Shown: positions 27,172-36,538 of the stretch, one piece after another
How positions within the stretch are numbered: position 1 is the first letter of the stretch
How the letters are laid out: each line of letters begins with the position of its first letter
Assembly (NCBI GenBank): GCA_963677175.2
Contig: CAXXES010000001.1
Coordinates: forward strand, 124,001 to 188,000
DNA length: 64,000 nucleotides
Direction of reading: 5' to 3'
From: Sunxiuqinia sp963677175
Lineage (GTDB): Bacteria; Bacteroidota; Bacteroidia; Bacteroidales; Prolixibacteraceae
Notes under the pieces: model-generated
Told to the model about the DNA's origin: nothing
Seen by the model: the letters and a program-made list of their open reading frames with translations, nothing else
Database searches by the model: none
Position numbers and translations under genes: made by a program

Positions 27172-27639
27172 ATGGCATTGTTAAAAAAAGGTAAAGTTGC
27201 ACCTGACTTTAAAGGAATTAATCAAAATAACGAACCCATTGCTTTAGCTGATTTTAAAGGTAAGAAGTTAATTTTGTACTTCTATCCTAAAGATGATACT
27301 CCGGGATGCACTGCTGAATCCTGTAATTTGAGTGACAACTATGATGCCTGGATTGAAAAAGGCTATGAAGTTGTCGGCGTTAGTCCGGATAGCGCAGCCT
27401 CACACAAAAAATTTGCTGAAAAATATGGGTTGAAATTTAACCTGATCGCCGATACCGAAAAAGAAATTTTGCAAGCCTATGGGGCTTGGGGTGAAAAAAA
27501 CATGTATGGAAAGAAATACATGGGAGTGCTTCGCACCACTTATGTTATTAATGAGGACGGCGTGATTGAAGAAGTTTTCGAAAAAGTTCAGACAAAAGAT
27601 CATACAAATCAAATAATCAAATCTTTAGACTTAGGATAA
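27172..27639 (+). CDS. bcp: Thiol peroxidase of the Bcp/PrxQ type
   Basis: 155 residues, cytosolic peroxiredoxin. The peroxidatic cysteine (Cys46) is in DDTPGCTAESC, with the candidate resolving cysteine five residues on (Cys51), as in the PrxQ alpha-helix disulphide type. It reduces H2O2 and organic peroxides using thioredoxin. It is 2 bases upstream of recA, the common Bacteroidota arrangement, so recA probably shares its promoter. Confidence 0.96.
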   Translation: MALLKKGKVAPDFKGINQNNEPIALADFKGKKLILYFYPKDDTPGCTAESCNLSDNYDAWIEKGYEVVGVSPDSAASHKKFAEKYGLKFNLIADTEKEILQAYGAWGEKNMYGKKYMGVLRTTYVINEDGVIEEVFEKVQTKDHTNQIIKSLDLG

Positions 27640-27641
27640 CT

Positions 27642-28667
27642 ATGGCAAAAGAAGATTCAAATGTGAATAAGGAAAAGCTGAAAGCCCTTCAGCTTACGAT
27701 GGATAAAATTGAAAAAAGTTACGGTAAAGGTGCCATTATGAAAATGGGTGACCGCCCGGTTGAAGACGTACCTGCAATTTCTTCGGGCTCCATTGGCTTG
27801 GATATTGCGTTGGGGATTGGCGGATTTCCCAAAGGTCGTGTGATTGAGATCTACGGACCGGAGTCATCGGGTAAAACCACCTTAGCCATTCATGCCATTG
27901 CCGAAGCTCAAAAGGCTGGCGGCATCGCGGCTATTATTGATGCGGAGCATGCGTTTGACCCGTATTACGCCAAAAAGCTGGGAGTTGACATCGACGAACT
28001 ATTGATCTCGCAACCAGACAATGGCGAACAAGCCCTGGAAATTGCCGACAACCTGATTCGCTCCGGAGCGATTGATATTGTGGTTATCGACTCGGTGGCT
28101 GCCTTAACTCCGAAAGCGGAAATTGAAGGTGAAATGGGCGACTCGAAAATGGGTTTGCAAGCCCGTTTGATGTCACAGGCGCTGCGTAAACTGACAGCCA
28201 ACATCAACCGCACCAAAACCTGCTGTATTTTCATCAACCAGTTGCGCGAAAAAATCGGTGTCATGTTTGGCAACCCCGAAACAACAACCGGTGGAAATGC
28301 ACTGAAGTTTTACGCTTCGGTACGTTTGGACATTCGCCGGATTGGACAGATTAAAGATGGCGAAGAAATCATGGGTAACCATACCCGGGTGAAAGTGGTG
28401 AAAAACAAAGTCGCTCCGCCATTCCGCAAGGCTGAGTTTGATATCATGTATGGAGAGGGAATCTCTAAAACCGGCGAAATCATTGATCTGGGGGTGAATT
28501 ATAACATCATCAAGAAAAGTGGTTCGTGGTTTAGTTATGGCGAAACCAAGCTTGGCCAAGGGCGTGAAGCGGTGAAAAATATTCTTCGTGACAATCAGGA
28601 ACTGGCGCACGAACTGGAAACGAAAATTATTGAAGCAGTAGCAACAGCTGCCATGCCAGTCGAATAA
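27642..28667 (+). CDS. recA: Recombinase RecA
   Basis: 341 residues, normal length. Walker A GPESSGKTT (residues 72-80), Walker B region (DIVVIDSVAAL), DNA-binding loop L1 (GEMGDSKMGLQARLMSQALRKL, split here only for length) and loop L2 with GNPETTTGGNALKFY. It catalyses homologous pairing and LexA-type repressor cleavage. It starts 2 bases after bcp and is followed by a hairpin terminator. Confidence 0.98.
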   Translation: MAKEDSNVNKEKLKALQLTMDKIEKSYGKGAIMKMGDRPVEDVPAISSGSIGLDIALGIGGFPKGRVIEIYGPESSGKTTLAIHAIAEAQKAGGIAAIIDAEHAFDPYYAKKLGVDIDELLISQPDNGEQALEIADNLIRSGAIDIVVIDSVAALTPKAEIEGEMGDSKMGLQARLMSQALRKLTANINRTKTCCIFINQLREKIGVMFGNPETTTGGNALKFYASVRLDIRRIGQIKDGEEIMGNHTRVKVVKNKVAPPFRKAEFDIMYGEGISKTGEIIDLGVNYNIIKKSGSWFSYGETKLGQGREAVKNILRDNQELAHELETKIIEAVATAAMPVE

Positions 28668-28690
28668 GAAAAAATTAGGATGCAGGAAAG

Positions 28691-28731
28691 TCTGGATGAG
28701 GCGGCAAACTGCTTCATCTGGATTTTTTTTT
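28691..28731 (+). terminator. Rho-independent terminator between recA and thrA
   Basis: A 12-bp stem TCTGGATGAGGC / GCTTCATCTGGA (with three G-U pairs) around an 8-base loop, followed by eight T. It starts 24 bases after the recA stop and ends 34 bases before the thrA ATG. Confidence 0.85.
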
Positions 28732-28764
28732 ATAAGACATATACCAAAACATCAAGGATCGAGT

Positions 28765-31194
28765 ATGAAAGTGTTGAAATTTGGAGGTACTTCTGTCGGA
28801 AGTGCTGAAAACATCCGAAAGGTAAAGGAGATTGTGAAAAGTCAGCAGGACGATGTGATCGTCGTGGTTTCTGCTTTGGGCGGAATAACTGACAAGATAT
28901 TAAACGCAGCGAAAATGGCTGTTTTGGGAACGGAATATTTCAACACGGAGATCACGGAAATCAGAACACGTCACGAAGCGATGGTTCAAGCCTTGTTTGA
29001 AGGTGAGCGAAAAACGGAGGTTCAGGAAGAAGTGAACATTTTACTTGATGAATTGGCCCGGATTATCCGGGGTGTTTCGATGATTGGAGAGCTGACCCCA
29101 AAAACCATGGACAAAATTGGTGGTTTCGGCGAACGTTTGTCATCCTACATCATCGCTCAATTTATTGAAGAAGCCAAATGGATTGACGCTTCACAGATGA
29201 TCAAAACTGACAGCGCCTTTGGTCGGGCGTTGGTGGATTTTAAACTGACCAACCAACTGATTCAGGGTGCCTTTGCCGGTTTTTCCGGTATTTGTGTGGC
29301 ACCCGGTTTTGTTTCAAGCAACAGTGCTGGCGAATACACCACGCTGGGCCGTGGCGGGTCCGATTATACTGCCTCGATCTTTGCTGCGGCACTCGATGTC
29401 AGTGTGCTGGAAATCTGGACCGATGTGGATGGTTTTATGACTGCCGACCCGCGGATTATTCGCAAGGCCTATACCATCGAATCGCTAAGCTACTCCGAAG
29501 CGATGGAGTTATCACATTTTGGAGCCAAGGTCATTTATCCGCCGACTATCTTGCCGGTTTATCAGAAAGGCATTCCAGTGCAAATCAAAAATACCCTGCG
29601 CCCCAAAGGTGATGGTTCACTCATCCGGAGCAGTCAGCCCAACGGGAAAGATCGTCCGATTAAGGGAATCTCTTCTATTTCAAACATCAGCCTGATTACC
29701 GTTCAGGGACTGGGAATGGTTGGTGTAACAGGCATTTCCATGCGCTTGTTTGGTGCCTTGGCCCGCGAAAATATCAATGTGATTTTGATTTCGCAGGCTT
29801 CGTCCGAGAACTCCATTTCCTTTGCGGTCGACACCTTGAAAGCGGAAACAGCAGAGGACGCCATTCGAATTGAGTTTGACCGGGAAATCACAGGTCAGCA
29901 GATCAATAAAATAGAAGTGGAAAATGAGCTTTCGATTGTGGCCATCGTTGGCGAAAACATGAAACATACGACTGGTATTGCCGGAAAGCTGTTTAATACG
30001 ATTGGAAAAAACGGGATCAACATCATCGCCATTGCGCAGGGAGCATCGGAACTGAACATTTCGTGGGTGGTGAAGGATTCAGACCTACGGAAAACGCTGA
30101 ATGTGGTGCATGAATCATTCTTCCTTTCTGAGAACGTTGAGGTCAACATTTTTTTGCTTGGCATTGGTTTGGTGGGTGGCAATCTGTTAAAACAAATTAT
30201 GCAGCAACAGGAGAAGCTGTTGAAAGAAAAGCACCTCAAGCTGAAGTTGGTCGGCGTGGCCAATTCGAAAAAAATGCTGCTTGACCGCGATGGAATTTCG
30301 ATCGAAGGGTTCAAAGAGCGGCTCGATACCGAAGGACAGACATCCGATTTAAAAATGTACAAAGATGCCGTTGTTGCCATGAATATTTACAACTCTGTTT
30401 TTGTTGATTGCACAGCCTCTGATGTTTCGGCTGATTTGTATGCCGATTTGCTAAATGCCAACGTATCGATTGTTACTGCCAATAAAGTAGCCGCTTCATC
30501 GGACTATGAAAACTACCTGAAACTGAAAAAGATTGCCAAGCAAAAAGGAATCAAATTTTTGTTTGAGACCAATGTTGGCGCAGGTTTACCGATCATCAAC
30601 ACGCTGAATGATTTGGTCAATGCCGGCGATCAAATTTTAAAAATTGAAGCGGTTCTCTCCGGAACGCTCAACTTCATTTTCAATACCATTTCGACTCAGG
30701 TTCCGATGAGCCAAACCATTAAAATGGCAAAGGACGAGGGCTATTCCGAGCCGGATCCGCGGGTAGATTTGAGCGGGATTGACGTGGTGCGCAAGCTGTT
30801 GATCTTGGTTCGCGAGTCGGGTTATAAAATCGACAAGGAAGATGTCTCCATCAATAAGTTCATCCCTGATGAATTTTTCGATGGAAGTATGGAAGACTTT
30901 TGGAATGGAATCAGCGGGTTGGATGCCGACTTTGAAGCGCGCCGGCAAGTGCTGGAAGCAGAAAATAAATGTTGGCGCTTTGTGGCCAAATACGAAAATG
31001 GACAGGCCGAAGTAGGCTTGCAGGAAATCGAACAGGGACACCCCTTCTTCGATTTACAGGGAAGTAACAACCTAGTGATGTTTACGACCGAGCGTTACCA
31101 CGAGTTCCCGATGATCATTAAAGGCTACGGCGCCGGCGCCGAAGTGACTGCGGCCGGTGTTTTTGCAGATATTATTCGGGTGTCAAATCTGTGA
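28765..31194 (+). CDS. thrA: Bifunctional aspartokinase / homoserine dehydrogenase
   Basis: About 809 residues. The ATG at 28765 begins directly with MKVLKFGGTSVG, the aspartokinase signature; the frame's upstream part only reads through the recA terminator. Aspartokinase domain about 1-290, two ACT-type regulatory domains about 310-450 (VTGISMRLFGALARENINVI; GIAGKLFNTIGKNGINII), then homoserine dehydrogenase with the NAD(P) loop LLGIGLVGGNLL near 460 and the catalytic-domain segment GAGLPIINTLNDL. It commits aspartate to threonine/methionine; feedback by threonine is typical. First gene of a thr operon with a PGM-like gene and thrC. Confidence 0.96.
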   Translation: MKVLKFGGTSVGSAENIRKVKEIVKSQQDDVIVVVSALGGITDKILNAAKMAVLGTEYFNTEITEIRTRHEAMVQALFEGERKTEVQEEVNILLDELARIIRGVSMIGELTPKTMDKIGGFGERLSSYIIAQFIEEAKWIDASQMIKTDSAFGRALVDFKLTNQLIQGAFAGFSGICVAPGFVSSNSAGEYTTLGRGGSDYTASIFAAALDVSVLEIWTDVDGFMTADPRIIRKAYTIESLSYSEAMELSHFGAKVIYPPTILPVYQKGIPVQIKNTLRPKGDGSLIRSSQPNGKDRPIKGISSISNISLITVQGLGMVGVTGISMRLFGALARENINVILISQASSENSISFAVDTLKAETAEDAIRIEFDREITGQQINKIEVENELSIVAIVGENMKHTTGIAGKLFNTIGKNGINIIAIAQGASELNISWVVKDSDLRKTLNVVHESFFLSENVEVNIFLLGIGLVGGNLLKQIMQQQEKLLKEKHLKLKLVGVANSKKMLLDRDGISIEGFKERLDTEGQTSDLKMYKDAVVAMNIYNSVFVDCTASDVSADLYADLLNANVSIVTANKVAASSDYENYLKLKKIAKQKGIKFLFETNVGAGLPIINTLNDLVNAGDQILKIEAVLSGTLNFIFNTISTQVPMSQTIKMAKDEGYSEPDPRVDLSGIDVVRKLLILVRESGYKIDKEDVSINKFIPDEFFDGSMEDFWNGISGLDADFEARRQVLEAENKCWRFVAKYENGQAEVGLQEIEQGHPFFDLQGSNNLVMFTTERYHEFPMIIKGYGAGAEVTAAGVFADIIRVSNL

Positions 31195-31273
31195 TTACCA
31201 AGAACAAAAAATGGAGTAAAAGTACCATGTGTCAGTCAACCTGGAACTTGAAACTCGAAACTCGAAACTGTTT

Positions 31274-32482
31274 ATGAAGTATATAATCGTTTTAGGTGAC
31301 GGCATGGCTGACGAGCCATTGGAAAACTACGGAGGAAAAACCCCTTTGCAAATGGCTAAAACGCCAGAAATTGACCGACTGGCAAAACTCGGGCGCTGCG
31401 GACAATTGTTAACGGTTCCGGAGAATATGCATCCGGGTAGCGAAATTGCAAACCTTTCGGTGATGGGCTACGATGTACCTGCTGTGTTTGAAGGCCGTGG
31501 TACGCTTGAAGCGGCCAGTATGGGTGTGAAACTGGAAGCTGGTGATTTGGCGCTTCGATGCAATTTGTTGACCATGGAAAAGGGAAACATCAAAAATCAT
31601 TCGGCTGGGCACATTTCAAATGAGGAAGCTCATGAGTTGATCGACTTTCTGAATGAAAAGTTGGGCTCCGATAAAATCATCTTTCACAAAGGGGTGTCGT
31701 ACCGCCACTTGTTGGTGATTAAGGGTGGTAACAAACTATTGGCTTGCACGCCACCGCACGATGTTCCGGGACAAGCCTATCAAAAATACCTGGCAAAAGC
31801 GAAAGTAGAAGAAGCTCAGGAAACGGCTGATTTATTGAATGGCCTGATTACGAAATCAATGGAAATACTTCCGGATCATCCAGTCAATCAGAAAAGGAAA
31901 GCAGCCGGCAAAGAAGTAGCCAACAGCATTTGGCCTTGGTCGCCAGGTTATAAACCACAAATGCCAACCCTGAAAGAAATGTTTGGTGTGGAGAAATCGG
32001 CTGTCATTTCTGCAGTTGATCTGATTCAGGGAATTGGCGTTTACGCCGGAATGGATGTGATTAAAGTAGAAGGGGCAACGGGACTTTACGACACGAATTA
32101 CAAAGGCAAGGCACAAGCGACCATCGATGCGCTGACAGATTATGATTTGATCTACCTACATATTGAAGCCAGCGACGAAGCCGGACACGAAGGCAATGTA
32201 GAACTGAAAACCAAAACCATTGAATACCTGGATCAACGGGTGGTGAAATACCTGGTGGAAGAAACTGCCAAAATGGGCGAACCGGTGACGATTGCCGTTT
32301 TGCCTGATCATCCCACACCTTGTGCAACCACCGTACACACCAAAGATCCGGTACCATTTATTATTTACAAGCCCGGTGTTGAAGGCGACAGCGTGGAAAC
32401 CTACGATGAATTCACCGTGCAAAAAGGAAGCTACGGCTTGCTTAAAGGCAATGAATTTATGAAAGCCTTGTTAGCTGATTAA
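31274..32482 (+). CDS. ApgM-like phosphoglycerate-mutase family protein, probable homoserine kinase of the thr operon
   Basis: About 402 residues from the ATG at 31274 (MKYIIVLGDGMADEPLENYG). Upstream in-frame GTG sequence lacks conserved content. It belongs to the alkaline-phosphatase-like archaeal-type cofactor-independent PGM family: metal-binding GDGMAD at the start, phosphoryl-Ser segment GSEIANLSVMGYD, and C-terminal LPDHPTP...VHTKDPVPF. It sits between thrA and thrC where thrB would be, and no GHMP-type homoserine kinase is present. Members of this family are thought to act as homoserine kinase in Bacteroidota; the sequence alone does not exclude phosphoglycerate mutase activity. Confidence 0.85.
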   Translation: MKYIIVLGDGMADEPLENYGGKTPLQMAKTPEIDRLAKLGRCGQLLTVPENMHPGSEIANLSVMGYDVPAVFEGRGTLEAASMGVKLEAGDLALRCNLLTMEKGNIKNHSAGHISNEEAHELIDFLNEKLGSDKIIFHKGVSYRHLLVIKGGNKLLACTPPHDVPGQAYQKYLAKAKVEEAQETADLLNGLITKSMEILPDHPVNQKRKAAGKEVANSIWPWSPGYKPQMPTLKEMFGVEKSAVISAVDLIQGIGVYAGMDVIKVEGATGLYDTNYKGKAQATIDALTDYDLIYLHIEASDEAGHEGNVELKTKTIEYLDQRVVKYLVEETAKMGEPVTIAVLPDHPTPCATTVHTKDPVPFIIYKPGVEGDSVETYDEFTVQKGSYGLLKGNEFMKALLAD

Positions 32483-32508
32483 CTCGAACTCGAAACTGAA
32501 AACTCGCA

Positions 32509-33810
32509 ATGAACTATTACAGCACCAATAAATCAGTTCCGGAGGTGTCGCTGAAAGAAGCGGTGATCAAGGGACTGGCCAACGACAAAGGTTTATTTAT
32601 GCCGGAGCGCATTGAAGCCTTTCCAAAATCATTTTTCGAAACCATTCACCAGCTTTCGTTTCAGGAAATCTCTTTCGAAGTAGCCAAAAAGTTTTTTGGT
32701 GAAGATGTGCCGGAAGCCGACCTGAAAAAACTGGTTGATGATACTCTGAATTTTGATTGTCCTGTGGTCCATGTCAATGACAATATTTTCTCTCTGGAAC
32801 TCTTTCACGGACCAACACTTGCATTTAAAGATGTAGGTGGCCGCTTTATGGCCCGCTTGCTGGCTTACTTCCTGGAAGGAAATGACGAACAGGTGAATGT
32901 GTTGGTGGCCACTTCGGGCGATACCGGCAGCGCTGTAGCCAATGGTTTTTTGGGAGTGCCCGGCATTCATGTGTATGTGTTGTATCCCAAAGGTTTGGTG
33001 AGCGAAATTCAGGAGAAACAATTCACCACCCTCGGACAAAATATTACCGCTATTGAAGTGGAAGGAACCTTTGATGATTGCCAGCGACTGGTGAAAACAG
33101 CTTTTTTGGACAAGCAGTTGAAAACCAGATTGACGCTGACTTCGGCCAACTCGATCAATGTGGCACGTTTTCTTCCACAGGCTTTCTATTACTTCAATGC
33201 GTATGCCCGTCTGTGCGAGCGGGGCGTAAACGAAGACATTGTGGTTTCAGTGCCGAGCGGTAATTTCGGCAACCTCACGGCAGGCTTATTTGCCAAGAAA
33301 ATGGGGCTTCCCATCAAGCGGTTTATTGCAGCTAACAACGAAAACGACATCGTTTACAACTACCTGAAAACCGGAAAATACGAACCCCGGGCTTCGGTAG
33401 CTACCATTGCCAACGCGATGGATGTGGGCGATCCCAGCAACTTTGCACGAATCCTGGATCTATACGATCATTCACATGCCGCCATTCAGGCTGAAATGAC
33501 CGGGTTTCGCTATTCGGATTCGGAGATCAAAGAAGTGCTGAGCGAAGTGTATCACAAATACGGCTACCTGACCGATCCGCACGGAGCAACCGGCTATAAA
33601 GCGCTGGACGAAAGTTTGCTTGACGGCGAAGTCGGTGTATTTCTCGAAACAGCTCATCCGGCCAAGTTTACAGAGACGGTAGAGAAAATCATTGGCGTAG
33701 GGAAAGTTCCGCTACCCGAAAAGCTGGCTGAGTTTATGAAAGGTGAAAAGCTCTCCATCCTGCTCAGCAAAGAGTTTGACGACTTCCGGACTTTCCTGTT
33801 GCAACAATAA
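32509..33810 (+). CDS. thrC: Threonine synthase
   Basis: 433 residues, fold type II PLP enzyme. N-terminal YYSTNKSVPEVSLKEAVIKG is the ThrC start. The PLP lysine is in GPTLAFKDVGGRF (about residue 106), followed by VATSGDTGSAVANGFLG (phosphate-binding loop). It converts O-phosphohomoserine to threonine. It closes the thrA / PGM-like / thrC operon and is followed by a strong terminator. It is of the longer yeast-like/E. coli type. Confidence 0.97.
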   Translation: MNYYSTNKSVPEVSLKEAVIKGLANDKGLFMPERIEAFPKSFFETIHQLSFQEISFEVAKKFFGEDVPEADLKKLVDDTLNFDCPVVHVNDNIFSLELFHGPTLAFKDVGGRFMARLLAYFLEGNDEQVNVLVATSGDTGSAVANGFLGVPGIHVYVLYPKGLVSEIQEKQFTTLGQNITAIEVEGTFDDCQRLVKTAFLDKQLKTRLTLTSANSINVARFLPQAFYYFNAYARLCERGVNEDIVVSVPSGNFGNLTAGLFAKKMGLPIKRFIAANNENDIVYNYLKTGKYEPRASVATIANAMDVGDPSNFARILDLYDHSHAAIQAEMTGFRYSDSEIKEVLSEVYHKYGYLTDPHGATGYKALDESLLDGEVGVFLETAHPAKFTETVEKIIGVGKVPLPEKLAEFMKGEKLSILLSKEFDDFRTFLLQQ

Positions 33811-33857
33811 ACCCAATACCCCATCTCTTTATAGAAGATGGGGTATTGGGTTTTATT
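33810..33857 (+). terminator. Strong Rho-independent terminator of the thr operon
   Basis: A perfect 16-bp stem from AACCCAATACCCCATC to its complement, 11-base loop, then TTATTTT, starting at the last base of the thrC stop codon. Confidence 0.93.
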
Positions 33858-33990
33858 TTCATGAGATTCACCATTGCTGGTATCTTTACCCCTTATTTCT
33901 TCAATTGATCTTTTTTCATGTTTAAGCCTTGCCCGGCAAATGTTTGAGTGGCGCTGACCGGAAGGTTATCAGTTGGTTTAGCTTGCGATG

Positions 33991-34575
33991 CTACAAATAG
34001 CGCGCGGTATTTTTCCTGTATTCAGCATACTCGTTTCCAAACGTCTTCAGCAAAAACTTCTCTTCGTTCAGAATAATAAAATGATGGGTGATCAGGCAAA
34101 AAAGGATAACGACAGCCATAAAAACACTGGGCACCAGCAAAAAACAGGCGGTAAAATAGAAGAAAAAACTGGTGTACATCGGGTTTCGGCTGATTCGGTA
34201 AATACCGTTTGTTTGCAGGGCATGATCTTTTGTGGGCAATCCTACACGCGTAAAGATGCTCATGAAATAGTAAGCTGGTAGGAGTAAAAGGTTACCGGCC
34301 AAAATGAAAACCAGGCTCAGAAGTTTTTGAACTTCCGGTATTTCTAGTTGAATGAGTCTGGGAAAATTCAGAAAAAACTCCGGTTGAAGGCTGGCCAAAA
34401 AAAGGACAACCATCAAACAGCCCACCAAAAATTTGGCCGGGTAAAAAAGCCAGGGTGAAATTGTGGGTGTCCCCAAAGCACCCTGCCCGTTGCGTAAAAG
34501 CTGGTAGCCCAGCAAGGCAGTTGACAGGATGGGTAAACCACTGAGAAATATCAAGACAACTTGCAAAAGTGTCAT
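33991..34575 (-). CDS. Isoprenylcysteine methyltransferase-like membrane protein (PEMT/ICMT fold)
   Basis: 194 residues with four to five membrane helices. The C-terminal half has the SAM-binding signature of this superfamily: GIYRISRNPMYTSFFF (about 125-140), then an H-x(n)-EE segment (HFIILNEEKFLLKTFGNEYAEYRK). Its ATG overlaps the stop of the metal permease gene upstream (ATGA), so the two are translationally coupled. The substrate is unknown; such proteins methylate lipids, sterols, isoprenoids or small phenols. Confidence 0.82.
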   Translation of the reverse strand: MTLLQVVLIFLSGLPILSTALLGYQLLRNGQGALGTPTISPWLFYPAKFLVGCLMVVLFLASLQPEFFLNFPRLIQLEIPEVQKLLSLVFILAGNLLLLPAYYFMSIFTRVGLPTKDHALQTNGIYRISRNPMYTSFFFYFTACFLLVPSVFMAVVILFCLITHHFIILNEEKFLLKTFGNEYAEYRKNTARYL

Positions 34576-35894
34576 GACACTTCACCTTTGTATTGATATC
34601 CGATCTCTGCGATTACCTTTTCAATTTCGTTGAGGTTGATTTTTTGGCCTTTGATTTTGACTTCCGAAGTGTTTCTATCGGCAAAAACTTCATCAATTCC
34701 GTCCAGCTTTGAGAGGTTGCGGGTTACGCTGGCCTCGCAGTGCGAACAGGTCATGCCTTCAACTTTCAATGTTTTTAAATTCATGGTATTTGTCATTTTC
34801 GATTTTTCAAAACGTTCATAAAAGTAGCCCAAAATAAGCGAACCAATTAACAGAACGGTTGAAGAAACTTGCAGCCATTTGGGCAGCATTTCATGTTCTC
34901 CATCGCCATGAATATGCACCATCTGGCTCATAATTAGATCGGTTGGAATAAGCCAGTTGGTTAGCATTCCAAAAAGTACGGCACCCCCAATAATGGTTCC
35001 CAGGTAGACAAACAGCGATTTACGACCCATGGTATTTCCAAGCACGGTCATGGTTGCGACATTGGTTGCCGGCCCGGCCATCAGAAAAACCAACGCCGCG
35101 CCTGGCGATACGCCTTTCATAAGCAGCACGGCGGCGATGGGGATGGACCCCGTAGCACACACGTAGAGCGGAATGGAAGCGGCCAATACAATGAGTATTT
35201 CAATGATACCCAAGCCTTGAAAGCGGCTGAAGAAATCGGCTGGAAGCGCCACTGAAATCAGGGCAGCAATTAAAAAGCCAATGATAAGCCACTTGGCAAT
35301 ATCTTGCAGGAGTTCGATAAAAGCATAATGTGTGGCACGAACAAAAGCATTTCCTTTCGGTGCTGGTTGATCATGACAACCGCAGGAGTCATCGTCACAA
35401 CTTGCGGCCTGCTCTTTTTTGCCGAGTGCCGCCGTGTCCAGTTTAAAATTGGCAAACGGATTTTTGGGTGCCGGTTTGTCTTTGACCAGCCAGTTGGTCA
35501 GTATTCCGCCCACAATGCCGGTTACAAAAGCAACAATGGGGCGAAGAATGGCAAATGGCCAACCCAGCATTGAATAGGTGGCAAATATGGAATCGACCCC
35601 GGTTTGTGGGGTTGAAATGAGGAAGGAGTTGGTGGCCCCTTTCGATGCACCATTGCGGAAAAACGAGATTCCGGTGGGAATCACACCGCAGGAGCACAGA
35701 GGCATGGGAATGCCCAGCAGCGAAGCATTAACCGCTGATTTGGTGGTTGGTTTTCCCATGTATTTCTGCACTTTACCCTCCGGGAAAAACACTTTCAGCA
35801 AACCGGCAAACACCAGTCCCAGAATCAGCCACGGAGCCATCTCGTTTAGTAAATAAATAATCTCGGCAAAATAATCCAATACAAATTCTTTCAT
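34572..35894 (-). CDS. SO_0444-type Cu/Zn efflux permease fused to a heavy-metal-associated domain
   Basis: About 440 residues from the ATG at 35894; the frame runs ten codons further up. About eight membrane helices form two inverted permease (DUF318/YraQ-like) halves; the signature IPMPLCSCGVIPTG (about 60-75) carries two cysteines. The middle loop has CDDDSCGCH (a probable metal-binding Cys/His cluster). The last 70 residues are an HMA domain with VEGMTCSHCEASV (GMTCxHC). It is predicted to export copper, zinc or a related metal across the inner membrane. The fused HMA domain is the notable feature. Coupled to the downstream ICMT-like gene. Confidence 0.88.
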   Translation of the reverse strand: MKEFVLDYFAEIIYLLNEMAPWLILGLVFAGLLKVFFPEGKVQKYMGKPTTKSAVNASLLGIPMPLCSCGVIPTGISFFRNGASKGATNSFLISTPQTGVDSIFATYSMLGWPFAILRPIVAFVTGIVGGILTNWLVKDKPAPKNPFANFKLDTAALGKKEQAASCDDDSCGCHDQPAPKGNAFVRATHYAFIELLQDIAKWLIIGFLIAALISVALPADFFSRFQGLGIIEILIVLAASIPLYVCATGSIPIAAVLLMKGVSPGAALVFLMAGPATNVATMTVLGNTMGRKSLFVYLGTIIGGAVLFGMLTNWLIPTDLIMSQMVHIHGDGEHEMLPKWLQVSSTVLLIGSLILGYFYERFEKSKMTNTMNLKTLKVEGMTCSHCEASVTRNLSKLDGIDEVFADRNTSEVKIKGQKINLNEIEKVIAEIGYQYKGEVS

Positions 35895-36025
35895 CACGGG
35901 GTCCTCTGTTTTTAAGCAAAACAAAATTAGAATTGTTTTTATTCAAAATAAAAAGATGCAGCAAAAACACGATGCTTTGCTGGCATTGTTAATGTTCAGT
36001 TGCTAACAGTTTAAAATTGAATCTT

Positions 36026-36514
36026 ATGGTACGTATTTTTAAAGGTTCCGAAATGAACTTTCAGGAGGCAAATTCCTTTGAGCAATTTCGTTTAGAAACA
36101 GCGGTTCCCCGAATCTCAGGTCAGGCCGAATCCAGTCACATGATGTTTGACCTTCGCCGCCTGAATCCTGGTCATTATTCCTTTCCATACCACTTTCACC
36201 GGAATGCAGAAGAACTCTTTGCCATTTTTTCCGGCAGTGCGACTTTACGGTCTCCCCAAGGTTTTCAGCAGGTATCTGCCGGCGATGTCATTTTCTTTGG
36301 AATGGAGGAACACGGCGCTCATCAACTCTATAACAATACCGATGAACCTTGTATTTATCTGGATATTCGCACACTGCGTGAAATTGACATCACTGAATAC
36401 CCGGATTCAGGCAAGATGAACATTTTTCCGGAACGTGAAATATTCGTCAAACCATCACAGGTTGGTTATTTCCATGGTGAAGAAAATGTCGCAGCAAAAT
36501 GGAAAAAAGCGTGA
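36026..36514 (+). CDS. Cupin-domain protein
   Basis: 162 residues from the ATG at 36026 (a TTG lies three codons upstream in frame). A single beta-barrel cupin: FPYHFHRNAEELFAIFSG (metal-ligand His, His, Glu) and GDVIFFGMEEHGAHQLYN (second motif with His) at about 55-110. Metal-dependent, function not specified; such single cupins serve as isomerases, dioxygenases or sugar-binding proteins. It is a monocistronic gene converging with the NfeD protease. Confidence 0.87.
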   Translation: MVRIFKGSEMNFQEANSFEQFRLETAVPRISGQAESSHMMFDLRRLNPGHYSFPYHFHRNAEELFAIFSGSATLRSPQGFQQVSAGDVIFFGMEEHGAHQLYNNTDEPCIYLDIRTLREIDITEYPDSGKMNIFPEREIFVKPSQVGYFHGEENVAAKWKKA

Positions 36515-36538
36515 TCTGGCTTCAGACTTAGCTGTTTT

